A DNA stretch of 64,000 nucleotides from Coriaria nepalensis. Lineage: Eukaryota > Streptophyta > Magnoliopsida > Cucurbitales > Coriariaceae. The DNA is taken from positions 5,084,001 to 5,148,000 of the forward strand of contig CP114485.1 in the NCBI GenBank assembly GCA_027186245.1, given 5' to 3'. This document shows positions 10,268 to 22,830 of this stretch, piece after piece. A program made the translations under genes and the position numbers. The stretch's first letter is position 1; the number at the start of each line of letters is the position of its first letter. The notes under the pieces were generated by a model, which searched no databases, was not told the origin of the DNA, and saw only the letters and a program-made list of their open reading frames with translations.

Positions 10268-11150
10268 CTGGAAGCTGCAGAAGAACTCTTATGGTATTTA
10301 ACAAATTGGGGGAAATGATCAAGCGGAACTTTTCATACAAGCACGCAATTTCCAATACAATACCTACCGATGGAAAAAAGAAAAAAGAAAGAAGAAAAAG
10401 CTTATTTTAATTTCTCTATATTTTTTCTGATTTCGTGGCAAGTGTTTATTGGTCGGACCCTAACATGTCACACGCTCTGGCGAGGCGGGCGTAGACCGCG
10501 GGTCAACGTGTGGGATCCGCATTGTATACGTGACACGTAAGTACTAGTTGAATTGGATCGGATTCAACGTGTGGTCGGGTCAGTGGGAAAGCCATCGAAA
10601 TGATTTTAATAATTATACTAATTATTATTATTATCACCCGAGACGAGTTTAAATAAAAATTAAATAATTATTCCAGATTTATGATCATTTCTCTCTCTTT
10701 AATCCAATCCCATGGGCTGTAAGATTAGGGAGAGAGAGGAGTTTCTGGTGTTACACGTGCGACCAGAAAATTCCCAAGATTACATTGCACATGGAACATG
10801 TTCTCTCTTGTCTTTTTCGACATACCATGTATCTATCACACATGAATATGAATAGAACCAGACCTACCTCTCATATTAGGGGAAGATAGATATACCAAAG
10901 TCTTCTTATTCAGTCAAATGATTTACAAAACTTTCAACCATTTTTCAAGCCGAAAGAACAAGCCTAAAAAGTCCAGAACAACATTAATCGTACAGTATTC
11001 AGTACTTCTATCCCTCCTTCTGTCATTACTACCCTTTTTTTTATATACATAAATCAGGACATAGATGCAACCAAAACAAGGATAAAAAAAGAAAAACATC
11101 TTAAAAGATGTCTTTGAAAATGATTTTCACAGGGAGACACAGGAAATAAG
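10268..11150. other. Promoter region of GRAS gene 2 and 3' flank of the TRP-like gene
   Basis: Several ACGT-core motifs occur: ACGTGACACGTAAG near 10528-10541 and an ACACGTGC G-box near 10752. These are ABA/light-type elements that could serve the GRAS gene. The right part (about 10930-11150) is probably the 3' UTR of the TRP-like gene. No open gene found. Confidence 0.45.
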
Positions 11151-13858
11151 TCAGTCTTGGATGTGTTTAAGCTGTTGCTTAGCTTGCTGCTGAGACCAGT
11201 AAGCATGAGCCACTAAAACTCGGTCCAATAGCTCTTGAGGAACAGGCTCTCCTCTCCTCTGCTGAGGCGATATTCTTGCCGTGTGCACCAATGTCTTCCA
11301 CTTGTCCTGTAGAATCACCCACATTAGATTTAGAGAGATTCCTCGAGGACATGGTACTTAAAACAAGTAACTAGAGGTCATATGGGTCAGTCCCCAGTGC
11401 TGGACTTATTTTAAGACCTAAAATACCTTTAAATCCACATAAGTTCGATGCTTTGCATGATCAAATGCTCGCAGTTTAATATCACGCCACCTACAGATAA
11501 CTCCTTAAATTTAGAAACTTCATGTAAAATTAATCTAACCAACCAACTAAACTAACTAACTAACAGCATACCTTCCAGTGCCGTAATTCTCAGCCGCTTC
11601 AACTAATGCTTCCACCTCAGCAACAGAAAAGGGTCTACGGATTCGCCGCTGCACCTCTGTTCGTTTAAATTTCTGGTGCAGTGGGACCGCAGCTAGTGGG
11701 TCCACAGTCATACAAGGTGCAGCAACCATAGCTTTAGAATCCATCGTGCTTTTCTCAACTTCCATGTCAGCAGGAGACACTAATGCTGAAACATGATTTT
11801 CATTTTCAACAGGATTGTCTAACCCGGTCAAGTGGGGCTCAGGAAACGACAATGCATCACTATTACCCAGATGATCATCTACGACTGGATCAGGTCGATA
11901 ACTAGTAAAATGTATTATTACAAACAACGATCAGACAAACTTGTTCAACTAATACTTACTGTCAAGTATGAGATAGAGGTACTGTGAAATATACCTGGTT
12001 AGAGGTTCATGGGCCTCACAAGGACGAATACGAGGAGATCCTTTGTGGTGCAAGGGTGGGGGTGTAGTGTTTGAAGCAGGAGGCTCTAGGGTGAACCCCA
12101 AGGAATCCAGTTGATTGTCATGGGAAATTCCGATCTGAAATAAGGTTCTATTGTCATCTTTAACCTTCTTCCCTTGAACAAGAACACCCACACATAATCC
12201 ACCACCAAGTATAGCAGTCACTGCCTCCATAACTGACCTCTACAACCAATTCAACACAATAACTTATAATTATATGAAATGAAAATGAAATCTTGATAAA
12301 GAGCCACCACTTAATTTGATTAATTTCATTATCAAATTAATCAAAACAAAATCCATTGTACCTTCAATGATCCAACAGTTGCATTATTCGGAACCTCGAT
12401 GAAGAGCTCTGGCACTCGAAAAGACTTGATCCTAAGCTTCACTGAACCAAGGAAATACGAGTCCATGTAAGAACTGTTTTTCTTAGAGTTCCATCAATTA
12501 CATAAAAATATATTAGAACAAAAAACAAAGAAGACCTACATCTTTATCAAATGTTCTCTTACCATGAGAATCCCTAGATTGGAAAGAAGGGCGGCGGCCC
12601 ACAAATGATGATGGTGTCCCTGTGCCTGCACAATTATTTCACAGAAAATAAATTATCAAGGACTAGTATAAAAGTTATCAATTCAATAGATCCAATTAGA
12701 CAAAGAAATATAAAATTGATGCATTTGTGACACAAACCAGAAGCATCTTTGTTAACAGCCTTCTCAATCGAATCGGACTTCAAAACTGAGACACAGTCAA
12801 AAAGTCTCCTCTTTTTGAAAGGGATATTCATTTGAGACCTCAGACGCTTATAAGAGTTCTTTCGGTTTCGGTGAAAAGGCCTCAAGTTTCCCCCACCTAG
12901 GAAAAAACCAACATTATATCCCAATTAAAAAATTAAAAAGCAAAAAAGCAAGAGCCGTATCAATAACAACCATGCAATCATAGAAACAAGGCAGCTTACC
13001 ATTATTAGAATATGTCGTGTCTCTATACTTTGGACCTACCTTCCAATACTTAGAAGCCAATATTTTCCTTATTCTGCGATCCCCAATACGGGACCCAGTC
13101 CTAAAGGACCTCATCGAGGTCATTGGGTGACTACACCCAAGAGAGTTTTCGTCATCATCTCTACTAGCTACTTTTACATCATCACCACTAACAGGATGGG
13201 GGCTCTCCAAAATACGATCCATGCAAAAAGGGACCTTAGAGCAATTTTCTAAGCCCGCCAATGCAAGAGGTTTATGATCCCCCAAAACAGGATCCATTAA
13301 CCCAATTTTTTCCTCATGCACCTCATATTTTACCATCAACTTATTCTCACTGTCTAAAATAGCATCACCCGATTCCTTAAAACCAGAGAAATCATCTACT
13401 TTGCTTGCAAAGCTTCCTGTTTCATTCCCATTTTTCTCAATAACTAACCTCTCCGGATTGTTAGAAACTGTTATTACAGAAGCAAGTCCCAATTCAGACT
13501 CCTTTGAACTAGAATTTAGATCATGATAAGAAGGTTCTGTTTTCAATGGCATATCTTGTGCCGAGCATTCTCTTTTAACAATTGTATCTGAGGAGCTGTC
13601 AGGACTCTTCTCCCTTTCGAGTAACAATTTGTCAGCTACGGTGGCCAATAAGTCAAATGCACGCATTTGATTGTCTTCAACTCTCTTTCTATCTCCCCTC
13701 CTCTACAAATACAAAATAGATAAGAACAAGGATTCACCAGAGGAACTGAAAAAGGGAAAAGAGACTTATATATTTACCCGAGTTGACCGGGTAGCTTTGG
13801 GAATGAGAGGTGAGCAAAAGCCATTGAATCCATAGTCTAGCCTTTTCTCCAGCACCAT
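11151..13858 (-). CDS. Telomere-repeat-binding protein (TRP/TRF-like, single C-terminal Myb)
   Basis: Nine exons join in phase on the minus strand (13778-13858, 13000-13702, 12738-12896, 12563-12625, 12362-12441, 11995-12239, 11572-11901, 11427-11490, 11151-11306), giving 626 residues. The N terminus MVLEKRLDYGFNGF and AFDLLATVADKLL match Arabidopsis TRP1 and rice RTBP1. A ubiquitin-like segment spans about 336-410 (VKLRIKSFRVPELFIEVP, GVLVQGKKV). The C-terminal Myb/telobox domain starts near 531 (RRPFSVAEVEALVEAAENY), continues GRWRDIKLRAFDHAKHRTY and ends with the telobox VDLKDKWKTLVHTARI. These proteins bind double-stranded TTTAGGG repeats in the nucleus and affect telomere length; that function is inferred. 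All junctions preserve frame, and I see no damage. A long leader intron is predicted upstream. Confidence 0.92.
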
Positions 13859-13906
13859 ATCTTAGGAAATCATACCACGAAAAATTGAGTAACGGGCGTA
13901 GAAGAA

Positions 13907-14939
13907 CTATATTGGAATCAAAACGTATGTCCCTGGCCAACAGATTCGTCGAGCAAAAGGCAAAGGACCCTGATGAGACACACAAAGGTTGTAGCTGAAT
14001 TTAGACACACAAAACGCAATGGATTTAGAACAGCAAAAAGTTTTGCCGCCAAAATTGTTGTAGCTGAATTTGGAAAGTAAACAATCATTTTAATGCAACA
14101 ACATAGGAAAAAAAGACTTGATTGTGGCACGGATCCACATTATAAAAGGATTAATAGACTCAGTTTGTCCAAATCCTCGCACAGAATATTCCAGTTGAGC
14201 TATGTTTGCCCAAACTATAGTTTGTCTGAATTCCAATTTCTAATGATGAGCCAAAATGAAGGGCATGTGCATCAAACGATGTTAAAAATTAACAAACAAA
14301 ACCAGAAAATTTGCAGAAAAAAAAAAAGGAGGAAAAAAGAAATTTTGGCCATGTAAGGGAATTTAGGTTGATAAACTATTATATATGACAGTTAAATTAA
14401 TCACTAGATCGTCTTCAAACAGAAAAAGGAAAAAATAAAAATAAAAAATCTTAAACCACAGCAAAACCATTTCTGGAAAAATAAAAATAATTGCATGCAA
14501 TAAAAAAACGAATAAAAAGCTTAGAACATTCCTCTTCTTCTTATAGATTGAAAACCCTGATCGATAATATCGATCTTCAAGAACTTAAAATCTCAAGAAG
14601 GAAAAAAAAAAGTGAGCAACCCCAAATTCCGATCATCAACCTGAATCTGAAGAAATATGATGGAACTGAAAACAAGTTGTTTTTTTTTTTTTTCCTTTCT
14701 GAAAATGAAGAATTTCAATCAATCCGAACGCTGAAATTCACTGAAGCATGTATCGAGTGCGGAAATTTGAGGGGGGAAAGCGAAATAGGATAGATCAAAT
14801 TAAAGAAAAATAAAATTTGGAAAGAATCATTGATTCGCCACACAAGAAAACAAAAAAAAAAAAAAAAAGAAACAAAAATCTAGAGTAAGTTTTTAAAAAT
14901 GAAATCGAAGAAGAACTCAACATGCTCACCTCGATGAAA
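13907..14939 (-). other. Predicted 1-kb 5' UTR intron of the TRP-like gene
   Basis: On the minus strand a leader exon ending ATCGAG is followed by GTGAGC (donor at 14939), and a plausible acceptor AATATAG lies at 13907, 48 bases before the coding start. This would make about 14940-15100 the first noncoding exon and explain the long gene-free stretch with poly-A/T runs between. Confidence 0.4.
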
Positions 14940-15100
14940 CGATTTCGCTTTCCAAGTTGAAATCTTTCCCGCGGGAAACGCAAATTCAAGGGGAAATTCA
15001 GAATTCTGAGGCGAATGTAAGTAAGATCGGAGAACCGTAGAAGAAAAACTTAAAATCTCTCCTTAAAACCACAATTTTCTCTCCCTTTTTCTATCCCATA

Positions 15101-17584
15101 TTTTCCCAGAAAACGCTGTATCTAATCTCCAACCAATGTTCTTCTCATTCTTGTTTTCTTTTTTATGTTTCTTTTTTTTTTGGGTATTTTTTGTCTAACC
15201 GATTTCCGATCATAAAACCCTCTGAAAACCACCCAACGTTTGCATAATACCTTAAACCCCCAGCAGCTCGATTATATATCATTGACCCCCCACAGGTTAC
15301 CGTACCTATCGGTAAGCACCAATGGTTTACCTGCTACAGCAGGTGAGAGGAAAACCAGCCAAAGACCGGTTCTTCGCAGCTGGGTGACACAAATGGGTCT
15401 TGTTATCTCTTTTGAGATCCTGACACGTGCCCACTCTTCCAATCCTATGGCTGCCTGTGGTCCGCGCCATCGACAAAAGCGTTGGATCACGAAACCATAG
15501 AATTTTCGTTTTTTTATTTTTATTTTTTATGTTTTATCTTTTATTTTTTTTTAAACTAGTAGTCTAGTAGGGACATCAATTTTGATTTTGAATCTACTTC
15601 CCAGAAAAAGGACATTTCCGGATTCCTGTCACGTGCAGTTTAACAATACACATGTCAATACCAAATACATAAAGCGACTGTAACAAGAAAACTTTTGAAT
15701 TAATATTTAAGCAAGAATTTATTTATTTTAATTATATATATAATTAAAGATTATGTCTCCTTTTTTGTGCGTAATTATTTATAATTTAATAGGAGCTAAA
15801 TTTCATTTATTAAATTATAAATCTTTATTTAATTAATAATATTTTTTGTGTTTTTTTTTTTTTAAATTAATTAATATAAATTAAAATAAATAAGTGCTTT
15901 AAAAAATATAATTAATCGATATTTGACTTTTTGACTTTGAGAAATAAACTTCTGAAAAACCACCGCAAGCGACGGATAAAAAACAACCCAACGTTTACTG
16001 CACTGCACACATGTTCTTTTGGTACAAGGTGGAAGTTACCCATACGTTAGTTACTATGTATTATTTTAGAACATGCGTGCCAAGACCATAGATCTAATTG
16101 GACGGTTGAAATTCTGTCAGATTCAAAGAAGTTATAACTTACATGAATCTCAGAGGGACGAATCAGTCATTTTATATGTATCTTGTGTGTACGTACCCAA
16201 CACACTGATAAAAAGAAAAGCCTGAAAACTTTTTTAAAATTTTATCTAACGCCATGCTGGACTCAAACTCCGTCTGACGTGGAAATATAAAAACAACAAC
16301 CAAAAAAGAAAGACGTGATGGCGTCATAGGAATATCCGTTCGGGATAGATATAACGATAGACTGTTATGCTGCTATACGTGGCAAGCGTGGGAGGCTGGG
16401 AGACAGTTGACGGCGTTTGGATTCGTGGATGAGTGGCTTGGGGGCATGTGGTGGACCCCATGTGACGAGTTTGATAGTTCTTATTTTTATTTTTATGAGG
16501 CGTACGACGAGTCGTCGAATAATGCAACGACAACAACGGCTCAACAATTTTAATTAGAGCGTAATTGATGGGTTAATTACTACTAACTACTAACTGATCC
16601 CGATCATTGAATGATAATACAGACCGCCAAACGAGATATATCATCCATGGAAAGGAAAACTATACACTAAAAAAAAAAAAAAAAGGGTTAAATTAATTAA
16701 TGCATGAGCACCAAAATAATTGATATTTCCACTTTATAGTTTATATAGTCTTATCAATAAATTTAAGAGCTAGCCCAGGTCATTTCGCTAAATGCTTTTT
16801 TGGGATCGGGAATATAATTTTTTTTTTCATTAAATAAGTTAATTAAAAATATTAAATATTAAATAAATAAATTCAATAATTTAATAATAAAAAAATTGTA
16901 TTTGAAATTCAGAAAAAATGAGTAGAGTGCTTCCCTTCTAAGCAAGCAAGGTAAGCGATGGATGAAAGAAAGCGGGATTCTTGCCGTAAAAGCGACATTC
17001 ACATATAAATGATCGCATTTTTTATGTATTGAGACACAAAACATTGGTTAGATAGACAGTCCAGAGAAGGGCATTTAGGCTAATAATACTTGTTATACGA
17101 GAATGGCAAATTCAAAAGCTATTTGATAAGAAAAAGAAACACATAATGCAGCAAAGCATAGGTTGCCTGCCGTATCATATAAATTACAAACAAACAAACA
17201 ATGCATTGGGTTATAAGTCTGTGACCCACGAGTGACGTTAACAATGTAACGTTGTCCAGTTCCTGTAACTTTAACCTCACAACAATAAATGTATCAATAC
17301 ATCATTACAATTTTCAACCACATTTCCCCCCCACCCACAAGTGAGGAATGTCTAAAGAACAGAAGGGGTGTGTGTTTCCATTACAAGTTATAAAACTACA
17401 AATATTTGATGAGAACCATAACTAAAGTTAGTACCCCACCATAACTCATCATGTACGTGGAAATCTTTACAAAAATCATAATTTATCATAATATCAGTCA
17501 CGTATGTAATTTTGTTTTTTTTTTAATTTTTAATTTTCAAATCAATCACATATATAGCTAAATTTTAGTATCCGTTGTTGTTCC
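15101..17584. other. AT-rich intergenic region
   Basis: Promoter side of the TRP-like gene, then about 2.4 kb with no supported gene. An ACACGTGCCC G-box-like site occurs near 15423. Frames that are open here lack family features and are interrupted. Confidence 0.5.
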
Positions 17585-17783
17585 TCATGCTGTGGTCAAA
17601 TAAGCATATATTGGCATGGGTTTAATTCTATTGACAATTTGAGATGGCATTAGTTTCGTTGATACTGCCTGGGGTATCTGAACCGGTCCTTTTTTCTGGC
17701 TGGAGTCTTTGTAACCCTCATCTGTCTTGTTGGCCTTTTTTGCCTCTATAGTTCTCTTTTCAGTTCTTTGCCTCTCTTCCAAA
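17585..17783 (-). CDS. Possible terminal exon of an unrecognised protein
   Basis: On the minus strand a strong pyrimidine tract ending TTTGTTTCAG is followed by a 65-codon open frame ending in TGA at 17585. It is lysine/glutamate-rich at first (EERQRTEKRTIEAKKANK), then VQIPQAVSTKLMPSQIV. There is no ATG at its start, so it would need an upstream exon; a short ATG frame beginning [15 protein letters not shown] near 18220 on the same strand is one possibility, but I could not join them convincingly. I do not recognise the family. It may be a chance open frame. Confidence 0.2.
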
Positions 17784-18824
17784 CTGAAACAAAGGGAAAG
17801 AGAAAGAGAAAGATAACAGGAGTAGCAATTACTCAGATGAAAAGAGACTTGATAAAGCTAAGAAGAAGGTCCCATATGCTGACATGGGTGGAGAAAAAGA
17901 CCTTTTATTTTCTGCCCCCAGCTTTTTGATAGATCACCCTTTTCAAGAGCATATCAATCGGGTCGCAAACGAGAATCTGAATGCCAATAAATTTCTAGGG
18001 GCTAATATTAGTAAGACTGTTTACTTTGTGTGCGTACATTGAAATCTGTCGTTCTGTGGAACCTCAGCAATATGCCAGACCTAGAGAATAACAAGTTCTC
18101 ACCAGAAAATTAAAATACTGACCATACAGATTTCCTATTGCTTCCTAAAAACTGCTTGTTTTCAACTTTGACGTCACGTCAGATGTGAAGTGTTCGTTCT
18201 CAGCATGACCAGTACTCATTGGAGGATGATGATGGCTCACCGGAAAACAGATTCATGTTTCAATGAAAAAGGATGACTATGCAATGCAATAATATAAGTA
18301 CAAATTGGTTTCGAGAAAGTGATTTGCATACTAGAGATAGAGATAAAGAAAGAGAGAGAGAGAGAGATTCGTAATTTCAACGGCGGCCTTTTAATAGTAA
18401 CAATGATGTAAATCTCGTTTTTAGTCTTAGCTCTCTACCTCCAAATTTCCAACTTCCGGGGTAAATCGGTAATATACAATTTCATTTTATTCATTTATTT
18501 AATCGGTAACAGACACGAATCAAATACCGTGCAATCCATCTAATCATTGTAATATATTTTTTTTTTTATTTGTTATTTTGCAAAACACAGTCATCAGAGT
18601 CTCTTTCTTCTTCGAGTGTATCATAGCTCTCTCCTTCGCAGATAATCTGGGGTTCTCTGGCCTCTGCCAAACCCTAGAAAGCTCTGATCGGCGATCTTAG
18701 ATGTAGTGGCGCTGATCGAGGCATTTCGGCGAAGATTTTTTGCTGCCGGAAGTTGATTTTAGACCTCCATAGGTTCTTAATTTCACTGAGTTTTTTTTTT
18801 TCTTGTTCGAGTGATTAGTCAGAT
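17784..18824. other. Spacer and 5' region of the Rab5IF-like gene
   Basis: Contains an (AG)n tract at about 18349-18368. The likely 5' UTR of the downstream gene is around 18600-18824 and includes AAACCCTAG, a telo-box-like leader element common in housekeeping plant genes. Confidence 0.45.
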
Positions 18825-20593
18825 ATGAAGGAAGGGAAGCAGGTAAAGGTTAATAATAGTCTTCAGCAACAGCAGCACCACCAGAATGGTCACTTGGCTC
18901 CTTTTAAGCTCGCCAAACTGTTCGATCCAGAGGCGTCCTGGGATAAGGTACTTGTGAGGTTTCATTTCTGATCGCTTTTGTTTCTCAATTACATTCAGTT
19001 TTGTCACTGTTTCTGGTGATCTTCGAGAAGTTTGAGAAATTTATTGAATTTTTTTGAAATCCGCGATTAGGTATTTTAATTTTTTCTTAAACAATTCCTA
19101 GTTTTTTTCTTTTTCTCGCATTGCTCATAAGAGGACTGAACCGGTTTTCCGTTTCAGAGTACTTTTTAGCTGTTTTTGTGCGTTAAAAAAGAAGAGTTTG
19201 AATTGAGCACGGCTTGCTAATTATGAAATTAAAGGAAAAATAACGTTCTTTTCAATTTATTGTTTGTGAATAACCATTGAATACAAACTGTTACAGTTTA
19301 TATCTTTAATGTACGTAGAATTTGTAGAAAGCATAAAATAGGACGACTTTGGAACACTTTTTCTTAAGAAATCTAAAACCCACGTAATTAAAGTTCTATA
19401 TTCAATTGAAACTTTAACTGGAAACAGTGACATTGTCAAATCCTTCAATTTTGTTTAATGAATTCCCCTATCTATCCAAAAAATTGAGAGTAAAAGATCA
19501 ACTCTGAGCTCTGAATCTCTTTCTCTCTTATTTCAGGAATCCGGATCTTGTCATTCATAGTAGATTGTAATGAATCATATTAGTGCTGTTGCTTTAAATA
19601 CTTTCCCAACTTTTCAGTTTATCTGTTTCTCCACAGGATCAATTAGGAGATATCTTGCATTGGATTCGACAAGCAGTTGCCCTTGTATGTGGACTATTAT
19701 GGGGTGCAGTACCCTTGGTTGGAGGGTTGTGGTTTCTCATGTAAGTGGCTACTTATTCCTGCTTTATAGTTGTTATTTGCATTTCCCACTTTTGGATATC
19801 AATTAGTTCTTGCTAGTGAAAATCCGTTACATGACACAATTTTACTGTGAATCGAAAATGGGATTTATTTTCTCTGTATTCCTACTTACTCCAATCAAAG
19901 ATCCTATGTCATAAAATCTGATATCATGATATGTTCTGTGTAAATGTTTGAAAGTACTGTTGGTGCAAATTGAGTCTTTCCACGTATGAAAATTATGTGA
20001 GATCAAAGCTTACGAGCTTAAGGGTGGAGCTGGGACTTGCAATCCTTCATTAGCAGGATGCTACTCTGGACTCTCATTCAAGCCACTGGACAGAGTTATC
20101 CATATCATAACATGTTTCTAATGATCTAATACAAAAGGAAATTTTTTTTGGGAGACAACTTTACAGCTTACGATTTGGTCATTTAGTTGATTTAAATTTC
20201 TGATTTTGAAATGTTCCCCCTTGCTATACATATTGAAGATGAATTATTGAACTTTCCTAGACATATATCGTACAGCAATCTCTCCCTCATGCTATGTTGA
20301 TGGTTTCAAATTGCAGTTTCCTCGCACTCTCAACTGGGATAATATACGGGTACTATGCGATGATTCTTAAAGTTGACGAAGAAGATTTTGGCGGTCATGG
20401 AGCTCTCCTCCAGGAAGGCCTTTTCGCTTCTGTAACTCTGTTTGTGGTAATTCAACTTCTTACCATCTCTCTCTCTTGGTCTTCCAAAGAATCCCGATAT
20501 GCGTGTGGTAAAAGTAGAATACTTACAGCCTCTTTTCCTTCTCAATTTTTTTAGCTTTCGTGGACTCTAGTATACAGCTTGGCACACTTCTGA
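18825..20593 (+). CDS. Rab5-interacting / RAB5IF (OPTI)-like small membrane protein
   Basis: Four exons (18825-18947, 19637-19740, 20317-20446, 20555-20593) join in phase to 131 residues. A hydrophilic, glutamine-rich N terminus (SLQQQQHHQNGH) leads into PFKLAKLFDPEASWDKDQL, followed by hydrophobic helices (AVALVCGLLWGAVPLVGGL; FLALSTGIIYGYY) and a last helix LFVLSWTLVYSLAHF. This is the Rab5IP/RAB5IF family pattern (human C20orf24/RAB5IF). In animals RAB5IF acts as the ER translocon factor OPTI, helping insert multipass membrane proteins; in plants it is uncharacterised to my knowledge. Size and exon structure look intact. Confidence 0.85.
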
Positions 20594-21092
20594 TCAGACA
20601 AGCGGTCCAAACATTTGATGGGGTTATCCGAGGCACTACCACTGCTCTTTACGGAGAAGAATGATAGAAGTCTCTTTCATTGGCCGTTATCATTTGTTTT
20701 TTTTTTTTCATTTACATACAATGATTGTGGAACATTAGGATTTTGACGAAAAATGATGAGCCTCTGATTTATGGAAACATGATGTTTGAATTTTTGAATG
20801 GGGTCTCTTTCACCTCCTTAATTCATGAGCAATGTATTGTATTCAGTTATGTTACAATCATATCTTTGTGGCCCCTAAATAAAATGAAAGCATGTTTTTT
20901 ACTCTGAATCTGAATTATCGAAGGCAAATATGGAAACTGGACAAAAAAGGATGTCTGCCTACTCACCTATGTGTCGAGAAACTTTCCACACGACATGATG
21001 CAGGCATGTTTAACGACTTATCATCTCATAAACAAGCAACAATGGAGATGTATCATAATGCATGTAAAATGCTAACAAAATTGAGAATTTAA

Positions 21093-21164
21093 TGCGTCTG
21101 CCGGGAGTCGAACCCGGATCTATTGCTTGGAAGGCAATTATCCTAACCGTTGGACTACAAACGC
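21093..21164 (-). tRNA. tRNA-Gly (anticodon UCC)
   Basis: Minus-strand 72-nt cloverleaf: acceptor GCGTTTG pairs with CAGACGC, D arm AGTCCAACGGTTAGGAT, anticodon loop CTTCCAA (anticodon TCC), T arm CCGGGTTCGACTCCCGG. No intron and no encoded CCA, as expected for a nuclear gene. Confidence 0.95.
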
Positions 21165-21469
21165 AATTCCTATCGGGGAAGAAATAGTATAAATAAATAA
21201 AATATTTTTTCCTTCTCTATATAATTATAAGAAATAGTATCGTCTACATATCATTGATATCAACTACAAAGTTGAGCGCATAAATGTTGAGCCTTGGAAT
21301 ACATGTTCTCTGGTGCTAAATACAAGTTACTTCTCCCATTGCTCAAGCATGTCATTTTCACCCAGTTTCCGATTATGCTCGACTTTCACCAGTAACGCCA
21401 ATATAGGTTCATGCAAGTAGAACAACGTAACACATCCAAGTAAATAAGAAAAACGTTGTACAATCCAAA
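21165..21469. other. Short spacer
   Basis: About 300 bp between the tRNA-Gly and the rhomboid remnant. I see no feature here. Confidence 0.5.
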
Positions 21470-22830
21470 TTAATAATTACATACATACATGAAGTAAGTT
21501 ACCTCACAAGCAAATTGTTTCACTTTGCATTTCCATTTCGAGATCGGAACACAGCTCAAATAATGACACCAAGAGCAGTAATCATTCAGATCGTTTCCTC
21601 GAAGAAGCGTGATTAGCCCGAGAGTATATCTGTAATTGTAAATCAAAATATGTAAGACTCTTTTTGTAACAAATGAAGAGTAAGATTTTGAGAGCTTACC
21701 CAAGAATCAATAGTAAAGAGAGCTACTACCCATAGAGAGTACTGATATGCCATGTGTTTATATGTAGTACTTGAATTTGAACTGTGTCCATGAGAAACAT
21801 GTTTTAGGCTAACCCATCCAAATTGTGTGACGGATAAAAAACACAAACCCGAGAAGAAATCCGGAAACAAAGCCTCCAATATGTGCAGAATCCCAACAGC
21901 TAAAATTGATTATGATGATGAAGATGAGAGCAAACAATGTTGCCATCTTCCATTATGAAGAAAGGGGCCTTAATTAAGTAGTGAGATTGTTTATGCTGCT
22001 AATAAAATAATAGTTGTGTTACTTTTAATTACCTTGTTTGCATATAATGACCAATTTGTAATAAGCTCAGATAGCATGCCTCCTATTAGACCAAAAACAG
22101 CACTGGAAGCACCAACAGAGATCTCATTTTGAATAAAAAGAGCAGATAACAGACTCCCTCCAAATCCAGATATTATATAAAGCAACCCGACTCGAACTGT
22201 GCATAGAAGGTTATGATCAAATCCGTAAACTATAATGTTTTAAAAGATTGAGGAACACTAGGTTGAGTTGCATTACCGGATGTTCAAGGCAAATTCCGAT
22301 GAGTAGAAGACTTAACATATTGGCTAGAACATGGAAAACTCCGGCGTGTAACCCATATGCAAGTGATCAAGCGCCATGACTCGTGTCGATGCACCACTTT
22401 ATCAACTTCTAGAGGACTCTACTTTTCTAATCTGAAGGAATCAAATAGATGGATCATCTAGTTATCGATAATTTCAAAAGCTTAGTCCAGTTTCGAGCCG
22501 TGAATCCCACTGGATTCTAATATTAGTTATGATCGTAAGAGTCTCAGAAACTTTAAATAAACTAAAACAACTAATTTATTGGTCTCAATCCACCATTAAA
22601 GAACGGAAATTGCATTTGATGTAACTAGTACTAAGATCCTGATGAGTGAAAGAGACTGACGTGGATGAGGAAGGCCGAAGGAAAAGCGGCCTAAGAAGGT
22701 AGCTAAGCAAGAGGGAGAGTTGCAGTTGTTGATGTACATGGAGATTACAAACACTATGATGTTCGCTTCCACAAACGACAGCACCAGCCATGTGACACAC
22801 TTCTTGAATGGCTTCACCTAGCCGGTTTTC
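21470..22830 (-). pseudogene. Rhomboid-like intramembrane protease (plant RBL1/2 type), frameshifted
   Basis: Exon-sized pieces on the minus strand match plant secretory-pathway rhomboids in order: WLVLSFVEANIIVFVISMY and LGRFSF; WRLITCIW then [41 protein letters not shown] with catalytic-serine segment [32 protein letters not shown] carrying the catalytic histidine; and a tail NDYCSWCHYLSCVPISKWKC. The frame breaks repeatedly: one extra G in the WRLITC exon (about 22345), loss of residues after LGRFSF (about 22690), an indel pair removing the LPHVDN-like segment (about 21905), and an extra base before QFGWVS (about 21828). Introns and catalytic residues are still visible, so decay looks fairly recent. 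Sequencing error could explain one break, not four. Confidence 0.8.

Noticed and set aside
15240..15500. Overlapping open frames on both strands beside the TRP-like leader
   Set aside because: Mutually exclusive frames in the GC-richer promoter zone with no family features.
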